Under the pieces are notes generated by a model. That model was not told where the DNA came from and did no database searches. It saw only the letters and a list, made by a program, of their open reading frames with translations. Made by a program: the position numbers and the translations under genes. This document shows positions 36,050-43,429 of a DNA stretch of 43,429 nt, in pieces (position 1 is the stretch's first letter; every line of letters starts with the position of its first letter). This DNA is from Rhodothalassium salexigens DSM 2132. GTDB taxonomy: Bacteria > Pseudomonadota > Alphaproteobacteria > Sphingomonadales > Rhodothalassiaceae. The DNA lies in assembly GCF_004341375.1 (NCBI RefSeq), contig NZ_SLXO01000011.1, positions 1 to 43,429 of the forward strand. The letters are read 5' to 3'.

Positions 36050-36807
36050 CGCACGCCGCCGGCGCTCCCCCTGCCCCTGCCACCGGGTCTGCCCCGGGGT
36101 CTGCCCCGGGGTCTGCCCCGGGGTCTGCTGTGTCCGCCGAGTTGCTGGCCCGCCTGTCCAAGCCTTGGGCCGCGCCGGTGGCCGGCCCGCTGGTCGGCGA
36201 CGCCGACATGCTGCCGGATGGCCAGACCGCCGCCGAGGCGCGGCTGGCTCGGCGCGCGGCCGCCGTGCTGGTGCCGTTGATCGTCCACCCCGGCGACGTG
36301 ACCGTGTTGCTGACCCGGCGCACCCGGGCGCTCAAGCGGCATTCGGGACAGGTGGCGTTCCCCGGCGGTCGGGTCGACCCGGAAGACCCCGACGTGGTCA
36401 CCGCCGCCCTGCGCGAGGCCGAGGAAGAGGTCGGGCTGCCGCGCGACCGGTCGCGCCTGCTCGGCCGGCTGGCGCCCTATAACACGGCGACCGGCTTTTC
36501 GGTGACGCCGGTGGTGGCCACGGTGCGCGCGCCGTTCGTGCCCATCCCCGACCCGGCCGAGGTGGCCGCGGTGTTCGAGGTGCCCCTGGCCTTCGTCATG
36601 GATCGCGCCAACCACCAGTGGCGCACGCGCACCTGGCGCGGCCGGGAACGTGGCTTTTACGCCATCCCGTATGGCGAGCATCTGATCTGGGGCGCGACCG
36701 CCGCCATGCTGGTCAATCTGGTGCACGTGCTGTCGACGCCCGGCGGGTCCGGCGCGGTTGTCGAAACGTCCACCGGGCCGGCCGCCGCGCCGGTGCCGCG
36801 GTCTTGA
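36046..36807 (+). CDS. NUDIX hydrolase, CoA pyrophosphatase type
   Basis: A 253-residue hydrolase that should cleave CoA and its derivatives to phosphopantetheine and 3',5'-ADP. The core has VTVLLTRRTRALKRHSGQVA, then the NUDIX box from GGRVDPEDPDVVTAALREA to EEEVGL (catalytic Glu in REAEEE), and the CoA-pyrophosphatase-type continuation VTPVVATVRAPF. Its start overlaps the DUF1285 stop by 4 bases. The N-terminal 35 residues are low complexity and include three and a half GSAP repeats encoded by a 12-bp tandem repeat; they probably do not fold. The CCA-adding gene starts 5 bases after the stop. Substrate choice is inferred from the family. Confidence 0.88.
   Translation: MTHAAGAPPAPATGSAPGSAPGSAPGSAVSAELLARLSKPWAAPVAGPLVGDADMLPDGQTAAEARLARRAAAVLVPLIVHPGDVTVLLTRRTRALKRHSGQVAFPGGRVDPEDPDVVTAALREAEEEVGLPRDRSRLLGRLAPYNTATGFSVTPVVATVRAPFVPIPDPAEVAAVFEVPLAFVMDRANHQWRTRTWRGRERGFYAIPYGEHLIWGATAAMLVNLVHVLSTPGGSGAVVETSTGPAAAPVPRS
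36085..36128 (+). repeat. 12-bp in-frame tandem repeat in the NUDIX gene
   Basis: GGGTCTGCCCCG occurs three times exactly (36085-36096, 36097-36108, 36109-36120), then partly (36121-36128). Each unit adds Gly-Ser-Ala-Pro. Copy number could change by slippage without breaking the frame. Confidence 0.9.
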
Positions 36808-36812
36808 GCGCG

Positions 36813-38168
36813 ATGAGTAAAGGAGCGGGCGAAGGCGCGGATCACCGGGCGAAAGACGCCGCGGCCGGCGGCGACGACGGCCTGACCGACGCGGTGGTGC
36901 CGGCCGCCTGGCCGGGCCAGCCGCCGGCGGTCACGGTGTTGACCGCCCTTGGCGCCGGGGCGGCGCGTTATGTGGGCGGGGCGGTGCGCGACGCGCTGCT
37001 CGGCCGGCCGGTACAGGATATCGACATCGCCACCGTGCACGGGCCCGAAACGGTGATCGAGCGGGTGCGCGCTGCCGGGCTCGCGGCGCACCCCACCGGG
37101 CTCGACCACGGCACGGTGACGGTGGTCGCCGAGGGCCACGGATTCGAGGTGACCACCCTGCGCCACGACCTGGCGACCGACGGGCGCTACGCCACCGTGG
37201 CGTTCACCGACGACTGGCGCGCCGACGCCCGGCGGCGCGACTTCACCATGAACGCGCTCTACGCCGACGCTGCCGGTCACATTTACGACTATACCGGCGG
37301 CATCGCCGACGCGCGCTCGGGACGGGTCCGTTTCATCGGCGACGCCGCCGCGCGGATCGAAGAAGATGGCTTGCGCATTTTGCGCTTCTTCCGGTTCCAC
37401 GCCTGGTACGGCGCCGGCGCGCCCGACCCCGCCGCGGTCGCCGCCTGCGCCGCGCATCGCGGGCTTTTGGGCCGACTGTCGGCCGAACGGGTCGGCGGTG
37501 AGGTCGTGCGCCTGCTGGGTGCGCCCGACCCCGGCGCATCGGTCGCCGCCATGGCTCGGGCCGGCGTGCTGGCGGCGGTACTGCCGGTGGCCGCATCCGG
37601 TGCGGCTGCGGCCCGGCTCGCCCGCTTGGTCGCCCGAGAGCGGCAGGCCGGGGTGGCGGTTGCGGCGGAACGCCGGCTGGCCGCCCTGGTCGGGCCCGAG
37701 GGCGCGGACGGCACGACACCGGCGGCGGAGAAGCGCGCGCGCGCGCTCGGTCGGTCGTTGCGGCTGTCCAGGGCGGCGACGGCGCGCTTGGGGGCCGCCT
37801 TGGGCGCGCCGCCTGATCTGGCTGACCCGCCCGGCACGGCCGACGCCCGGACGCTCGCCGAGGCGGTCTATTGGGATGGGCGTGCGGCCGTCGTCGATCG
37901 GCTGCTGCTCGACGCCCGACTCGATGACGCGCGCAGTGCTGCGGCCGTGACCGCGGTCGGCGCCCTGGCCTGTCCGCGCTTTCCGCTCGGCGGGCGCGAT
38001 CTGCTGGCGCTTGGCCTGACGCCGGGCCCGGGCGTCGGCCGGCTGCTCAAGCGGCTGGAACGGGACTGGGTGGCGGCTGGCTTCGCGCCTGACCGCGAAC
38101 GGCTTCTGGACCGTGCCGCCGCCCTGATCGCCGGGACCGGCGATGCCAGCACGCCCGGCGACGGCTGA
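36813..38168 (+). CDS. cca: CCA-adding tRNA nucleotidyltransferase
   Basis: A 451-residue class II nucleotidyltransferase that adds or repairs the 3' CCA of tRNAs. The head domain has ARYVGGAVRDALLGR (GGxxR) and DIDIATV (DxD metal site, about residues 67-73), then DHGTVTVVAEGHGFEVTTLR and the RRRDFTMNALYAD motif, followed by EEDGLRILRFFRFHAWYG. The C-terminal half is helical without an HD domain. The N-terminal 30 residues are polar and extra. The likely start is the ATG at 36813, 5 bases after the NUDIX stop; its ribosome site is weak, so coupling is probable. Most tRNA genes (as with tRNA-Gly here) may already encode CCA, so repair could be the main role. Confidence 0.92.
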   Translation: MSKGAGEGADHRAKDAAAGGDDGLTDAVVPAAWPGQPPAVTVLTALGAGAARYVGGAVRDALLGRPVQDIDIATVHGPETVIERVRAAGLAAHPTGLDHGTVTVVAEGHGFEVTTLRHDLATDGRYATVAFTDDWRADARRRDFTMNALYADAAGHIYDYTGGIADARSGRVRFIGDAAARIEEDGLRILRFFRFHAWYGAGAPDPAAVAACAAHRGLLGRLSAERVGGEVVRLLGAPDPGASVAAMARAGVLAAVLPVAASGAAAARLARLVARERQAGVAVAAERRLAALVGPEGADGTTPAAEKRARALGRSLRLSRAATARLGAALGAPPDLADPPGTADARTLAEAVYWDGRAAVVDRLLLDARLDDARSAAAVTAVGALACPRFPLGGRDLLALGLTPGPGVGRLLKRLERDWVAAGFAPDRERLLDRAAALIAGTGDASTPGDG

Positions 38169-38495
38169 ACTGCTGGCGACCGGCGCCGAGCCGCGGGCGT
38201 CTCGATCAACGGACCCTGCCTCGTGTGCGGGCGCTCGGGCCATGGCGGAGGGCCGGTGGTGGGATCGATGACCGCCGCCCGGAGCGGGCGGCCAACGACA
38301 AAACCGGCCGCGGCAAGGCCGGGCCGGCGCGTCGATCTTTGGTCAGGCCCACGCCGCAACGGCGGGCGCGCCGCAAGGTGCCGACGGTATCTGAGCGGAC
38401 GCCCGGTCAACACGGGACGTTTGTCCCGGTCGGTCTCGACCCGACGCTGGGCCCTGGGCGGCCGGGCGGGGTGCGACGACCCCGGCCCCGGAGGC
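38169..38495. other. Gene-free region between cca and rpmF
   Basis: About 325 bases between two convergent genes. Open frames are arginine- and glycine-rich shadows with no family resemblance. A short inverted repeat (CCGGCC at 38304-38309 with GGCCGG at 38317-38322) could end either transcript, but no T-run follows. Confidence 0.5.
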
Positions 38496-38690
38496 TCAGA
38501 ACTCGTCGTCGTCCCGGGCCTGTTCGATCACCTGGCGACCGCGGTACATGCCGGTCTTCAGGTCCACATGGTGGCGCAGGACATATTCGCCGGTGTGGGC
38601 GTCTTCCTGGATGTTCATCGGCTTGAGCGCATCATGGGCGCGCCGGTTGCCGCGGCGCATGCGCGAAGTTTTCCTTTTGGGAACGGCCAT
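38496..38690 (-). CDS. rpmF: 50S ribosomal protein L32
   Basis: The 64 residues begin [20 protein letters not shown], the clear L32 signature, followed by [20 protein letters not shown] and a short acidic end. It is part of the large ribosomal subunit. The zinc-binding cysteines of some L32 forms are absent, as is usual in alphaproteobacteria. The ATG at 38690 has AGGTAGGG about 10 bases ahead. It stands alone on the minus strand. In many bacteria rpmF is followed by plsX and fabH; that is not so here, since cca is convergent downstream. Confidence 0.97.
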   Translation of the reverse strand: MAVPKRKTSRMRRGNRRAHDALKPMNIQEDAHTGEYVLRHHVDLKTGMYRGRQVIEQARDDDEF

Positions 38691-38741
38691 GGTTCGGGTC
38701 CCTACCTACATCAAGGGCCGCCCATTGACGCCGCGCCACGG

Positions 38742-38777
38742 CGGAGCGACGGTGGTCAACGGGGCGACTGTGGTCAA
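38742..38777. repeat. 18-bp tandem duplication upstream of rpmF
   Basis: Two adjacent 18-base copies (38742-38759, 38760-38777) differ at two positions. Read towards rpmF, each begins with TTGACC, a -35-like box. No matching -10 box is at the right distance, so a regulator-binding site is the other option. Confidence 0.7.
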
Positions 38778-38929
38778 AACCGGTGCTGAACGCGGCCGCA
38801 TGGCCCGCGCACTCGAAGCGCGGACCCTATTGCCGCCCAGAGGTTCGAGTCAAGACGCTTTGCCGCAAAGCCAGTCTCTTTTCACGATGCGGCGATGTCG
38901 TTAGAGCCTTTGCGGTCGGAGCGGTTCGC

Positions 38930-38957
38930 TTATGGCGGTCGATCCGGGCGCTACAAT
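38930..38957 (+). promoter_or_regulatory. Possible promoter of the DUF3429 gene
   Basis: TACAAT at 38952-38957 is one mismatch from the -10 consensus. A weak -35 candidate (TTATGG at 38930-38935) is 16 bases away. The start codon follows about 100 bases later. Confidence 0.3.
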
Positions 38958-39060
38958 ACGCTCATCTCTTGCATCTTGGGTTCTGTCCCGGCCGATCCAG
39001 ATGGATCGGAGCAGAGTTTCGATCCGACGGCGCGCTTCCTGAACGAAGGAGAACGACCCC

Positions 39061-39516
39061 ATGTCGCTGGCCCGCCCACCTCGTTTCGCGTTGTTTCTGG
39101 CCCTGTCGGGGACGCTGCCGGTGCTGGCGGCGTTGATGGCGTTGCTGGTCCGCTGGCCGGGGCTCGACGGCCTGTGGCTGCGCGCCGTGGCGGTCTATGG
39201 CGCGGTGATCGTGTCGTTCGTGGCCGGCGCGCATTGGGGGTTGGCATGCGCGGCGGGGGCTGCTGCCCAACGCGCCGTGGTCCAGCGTCATCTGGCCTGG
39301 TCGGTGGTGCCGGCCCTGGCCGGTTGGGCGGTGGCGGCCCAGCCCTTGTGGATGGCGTATCTGGGGCTGGCGGTGCTGTTTCCGCTGTTACTGGTGCTGG
39401 ACCGGGTGGCGGTCGGGGCAGGCTTGGCGCCGATCTGGTGGCCGGCGATGCGCCTACCGCCCACCGTCGTCATCGCGCTCGGCTATCTGGCGCTCGGGCT
39501 TTTGCTGTTGGTCTGA
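39061..39516 (+). CDS. DUF3429 family membrane protein
   Basis: A 151-residue inner-membrane protein with about five TM helices. The family mark is VYGAVIVSFVAGAHWGLACA; other helices are ALFLALSGTLPVLAALMALL, LAWSVVPALAGWAVAAQPLW, YLGLAVLFPLLLVLDRV and VVIALGYLALGLLLLV. DUF3429 proteins have no established function. The ATG at 39061 has AAGGAG 9 bases ahead, a strong ribosome site. Its stop lies only 4 bases from the stop of the convergent response regulator gene, leaving no room for a terminator in between. Confidence 0.88.
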   Translation: MSLARPPRFALFLALSGTLPVLAALMALLVRWPGLDGLWLRAVAVYGAVIVSFVAGAHWGLACAAGAAAQRAVVQRHLAWSVVPALAGWAVAAQPLWMAYLGLAVLFPLLLVLDRVAVGAGLAPIWWPAMRLPPTVVIALGYLALGLLLLV

Positions 39517-39520
39517 GCGC

Positions 39521-40171
39521 TCAGGCGCCGTCGGTGACCGTGTCGGGATCGACGTCGAGCACGTCGGCGGCGAGCACCGCCTGGGTGCGGTTGAGCACGC
39601 CGAGCTTGCGGAAGATCGCGGTCACATGGGCTTTCACCGTCGCTTCGGTGATGCCCATGTCATAGGCGATCTGCTTGTTGAGCCGGCCGCGGCGCAGGCC
39701 GAGCAGCACGCGCACCTGGGCCGGGGTGAGGGTGGCGAGGCGCGCCGCGGTCTCGTCGGTTTCGGCGTCGGCGGCGGTCGGGTCGAAGCCCGGCGGTGTC
39801 CACACCGCGCCGCCGAGAATCGCGTCGAGGGCGGCGCAGATGGTCTCCAGCCCCGACGCCTTGGGGATGAAGCCGGCGGCGCCGAAGCCGATGGCGCGGG
39901 CGATCACCCCGGCGCTGTCGCTGGCCGACACCACCGCCACCGGCACGGCGGGGAAGTCGTGTTGAATGCCGACCAGCCCGGCGAAGCCGTCGCTGTCGTC
40001 CATGTGCAGGTCCAACAGCACCAGTGCTGCCGGCGTCTCGGCCAGATGGGCGCGGGTTTTGGCCAGGCTGGCGGCCTCGCGGATCTTGGCGCCGGGGGCG
40101 ACCCGGCGTACCGCGGCGGCGAGGGCGTCGCGGAACAGCGGATGGTCGTCGCTGATGACGATGGTCGTCAT
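39521..40171 (-). CDS. LuxR-type response regulator
   Basis: A 216-residue two-component regulator. The receiver domain starts MTTIVISDDHPLFRDAL (Asp8/Asp9), with the phosphoacceptor Asp54 in LVLLDLHMDDSDGF and the conserved lysine in GAAGFIPKASGLE. The C-terminal LuxR-type helix-turn-helix is LTPAQVRVLLGLRRGRLNKQ followed by IAYDMGITEATVKAHVTAIF. Neither this start nor an upstream ATG (40258) has a good ribosome site; 40171 is chosen because the receiver fold begins there. It follows acs on the same strand, and related regulators control acetyl-CoA synthetase in other proteobacteria; that link is inferred. Its histidine kinase is not in the window. Confidence 0.9.
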   Translation of the reverse strand: MTTIVISDDHPLFRDALAAAVRRVAPGAKIREAASLAKTRAHLAETPAALVLLDLHMDDSDGFAGLVGIQHDFPAVPVAVVSASDSAGVIARAIGFGAAGFIPKASGLETICAALDAILGGAVWTPPGFDPTAADAETDETAARLATLTPAQVRVLLGLRRGRLNKQIAYDMGITEATVKAHVTAIFRKLGVLNRTQAVLAADVLDVDPDTVTDGA

Positions 40172-40295
40172 GGCCAGGGTCACGGGCTTTCTGTCCAGGC
40201 CGGGGCGGTGCCCGACCGAGGCTTGAGGCGCTTGGGCGGGCATGGTGTTGTCGGGCATCGCCGACCCCGGGCCATCCCGCCCCCGCCGTTCAGAC

Positions 40296-42239
<1,944 letters not shown>

Positions 42240-42318
42240 GTCCTCCCCTGGATTGCATGGCGCTGCCTTTGGCTGCGCCTCGCGCTAGCCCGGCAGCTTG
42301 CAGTGATCGACGGCAACG

Positions 42319-42346
42319 AGTTTACCACTCTCGCCGTCCCTGTCGA
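42319..42346 (-). promoter_or_regulatory. Possible sigma-70 promoter of acs
   Basis: On the minus strand TCGACA (42341-42346) and TAAACT (42319-42324) are spaced by 16 bases. The -35 box is one mismatch from consensus, the -10 box two. The predicted transcript start is near 42312, about 70 bases upstream of the acs start. Confidence 0.4.
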
Positions 42347-42367
42347 AGGGTGGAGCGGTCAAACCTA

Positions 42368-42383
42368 TGCGACCTTGGTCGCA
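42368..42383. repeat. Palindrome TGCGACC-TT-GGTCGCA upstream of acs
   Basis: Perfect 7-bp arms with a 2-base spacer. Its centre lies about 63 bases upstream of the predicted acs transcript start, a usual place for a class I activator site. A response regulator could bind here, but that is inferred. Confidence 0.45.
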
Positions 42384-42438
42384 GGCTTGCCCGCCCGTCG
42401 ATGTGCCTTTAAATGGCGCAAATTTTGAAACAATATAG

Positions 42439-42466
42439 TAAAAATTTGCTGGATGGTGGCCGATAG
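42439..42466 (+). promoter_or_regulatory. Sigma-28 (FliA)-like promoter of the chemoreceptor
   Basis: TAAA at 42439-42442 and GCCGATAG at 42459-42466 resemble the flagellar consensus TAAA-N15-GCCGATAA; the spacing here is 16 instead of 15. The -10 half matches at 7 of 8 bases. The start codon follows about 90 bases later. Confidence 0.6.
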
Positions 42467-42556
42467 CGGGTTTCGTCAAGTAATTTTTTATTAAGTAATT
42501 GAGTATATTGAAGCTTAAATATCGAATTTTTGTCTTTGCAGAAGAGTGCCTGCCCC

Positions 42557-43429
42557 ATGTCCCGATTCTTGTCGATCAAGAACGCGCTGATCGCCCTGCA
42601 AGGCTTGATGTTGCTCGGCTTCATCGTCCTGACGGTGAACGCCGTCGCGCCTTATAAACAACAGTTCATGGAAGAAAAGCGCGAAACGATCAAGGCCCTG
42701 ACCGACATCGCCTATGAAACGATCCTGCATTATAAAAATATGGCCGATGCGGGCGAAATCGATGTGGAGACGGCGCAAAAGCGCGCCATAGATGCGGTGG
42801 CAGCGCTTCAGTACGACAATGGCAAGGGCTATTTCTGGATAAACGATCTGGACTATCGGGTTCTCTACCATCCCAGCGACGACTTGCGCGGCACGGATGC
42901 CAGCAACCTGTTGGACGTTTATGGCAAGGCGATGTTCGTGTCGTTCACTGACAAGGTGCGGAACGGCGGCCATGCCTTCGACGATTATTACTGGAACAAG
43001 CCGGGCGAGACCGAACCGTCGCCGAAGCTCACATCGGTGGAATTGGTGCCGGATTGGCAGTGGGTCGTCGGCACCGGCTTTTATGTCAACGATGTGGACG
43101 AGCAGGTCGCCGCGCTGACCTGGGAACAGGCCGGCGCCGCCGGGGTGATCCTGGTGGTGACCGCGGGGCTGGCATTGGTGATCGCGCGCGGGCTCAGCGG
43201 CCGGCTCGGCGCCCTGCGCGCAAGCTTGGGCGCGGTTGCCAGCGGCGACTATACCCAGGATATCCCGGGCACCGACCGTCATGACGATATCGGTCTGATG
43301 GCGCAGTCGATCGACGTGTTGCGCGAACGCGCCGCCGAGCGCCAGGCGTTGCAGGCGCGCCAGGCGGAAGCTGAGCGCGAACAGCAGCGTCGCGAGGCAG
43401 AGCAGGCCGAACGCGACCGCCAGGCCGAG
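42557..43429 (+). CDS. Methyl-accepting chemotaxis protein, N-terminal part
   Basis: The 291 visible codons run in frame off the right window edge. TM1 spans about 7-29 (ALIALQGLMLLGFIVLTV). A periplasmic single-Cache domain follows at about 35-185, marked by GKGYFWINDLDYRVLYHPSD and WQWVVGTGFYVNDVDEQ, which usually bind small organic ligands. TM2 is at about 190-210 (AGVILVVTAGLALVIA), then a HAMP domain with DIGLMAQSIDVLRE, then a coiled coil rich in Arg, Glu, Gln and Ala. The signalling and methylation domains lie beyond the window, so the class rests on architecture. The start is the ATG at 42557; its ribosome site is weak. A sigma-28-like promoter precedes it, as expected for a motility gene. 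Confidence 0.85.
   Translation, partial: MSRFLSIKNALIALQGLMLLGFIVLTVNAVAPYKQQFMEEKRETIKALTDIAYETILHYKNMADAGEIDVETAQKRAIDAVAALQYDNGKGYFWINDLDYRVLYHPSDDLRGTDASNLLDVYGKAMFVSFTDKVRNGGHAFDDYYWNKPGETEPSPKLTSVELVPDWQWVVGTGFYVNDVDEQVAALTWEQAGAAGVILVVTAGLALVIARGLSGRLGALRASLGAVASGDYTQDIPGTDRHDDIGLMAQSIDVLRERAAERQALQARQAEAEREQQRREAEQAERDRQAE

Larger units (their letters stand above)
38691..39060. other. Divergent intergenic region rpmF / DUF3429 gene
   Basis: About 370 bases with no supported gene. It contains an 18-bp tandem duplication near rpmF and a TACAAT box near the DUF3429 gene, both listed separately. The rest shows nothing I recognise. Confidence 0.5.

Noticed and set aside
38223-38789. 188-codon plus-strand frame across rpmF
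   Set aside because: It runs antisense through the clear L32 gene and has shadow-like composition.

Overview
This is a GC-rich chromosomal segment from a Gram-negative bacterium, almost certainly an alphaproteobacterium. The evidence is the gene content: a 1,638-residue NAD-specific glutamate dehydrogenase, a ftsK-lolA-xthA block, a moxR/DUF58/DUF4159 block, DUF1285 next to a NUDIX CoA pyrophosphatase and a CCA-adding enzyme, a CnoX-type thioredoxin followed by a Lon-substrate-domain protein, and a TonB receptor with a VEEIVVTGSR start. I cannot name the order or genus safely; Rhodospirillales, Kordiimonadales or Rhodothalassiales-like lineages would all fit.

Left part (1-8.4 kb): the window opens in the last 30 codons of an IS5-family transposase. 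Then come minus-strand genes: a membrane protein of unknown role, and a probable quality-control operon (thioredoxin-TPR protein, Lon-substrate-binding-domain protein, Trm112-like protein, DUF971 protein). Next is a 1,019-residue TonB-dependent receptor with its own terminator and a good sigma-70 promoter at the edge of an unusually AT-rich upstream region. Centre-left (8.4-16.5 kb): tRNA-Gly(GCC), an M2 (ACE-like) peptidase lipoprotein that keeps every key ACE residue, a YdjA-like nitroreductase, a lipoprotein-type methyltransferase with an eroded SAM loop, a glutathionyl-hydroquinone reductase, exonuclease III, an unrecognised 193-residue protein and LolA.

Centre (16.5-28.2 kb): the DNA translocase FtsK (GTG start), an ammonium transporter without an adjacent PII gene, a UbiH-type flavin monooxygenase, the giant NAD-glutamate dehydrogenase and a PAS_5-like protein. 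Centre-right (28.4-38.2 kb): a tightly coupled minus-strand cluster (MoxR ATPase, DUF58 protein, BatA/DUF4159 membrane protein, and a membrane protein with von Willebrand-like and amidotransferase-like parts), divergent from DUF1285, CoA pyrophosphatase and the CCA-adding enzyme. Right end (38.5-43.4 kb): ribosomal protein L32, a DUF3429 membrane protein, a LuxR-type response regulator, acetyl-CoA synthetase, and a chemotaxis receptor cut by the window edge and preceded by a sigma-28-like promoter.

Most of this is ordinary conserved chromosome. I found no CRISPR array, prophage, toxin-antitoxin pair or clear defence system, and I do not claim a new system. The points most worth a second look are the periplasmic methyltransferase homologue lacking its glycine loop, the complete ACE-like lipoprotein beside a cysteine-paired TonB receptor, the possible regulator-operator-promoter arrangement at acs, the sigma-28-like promoter of the chemoreceptor, and several short tandem repeats.
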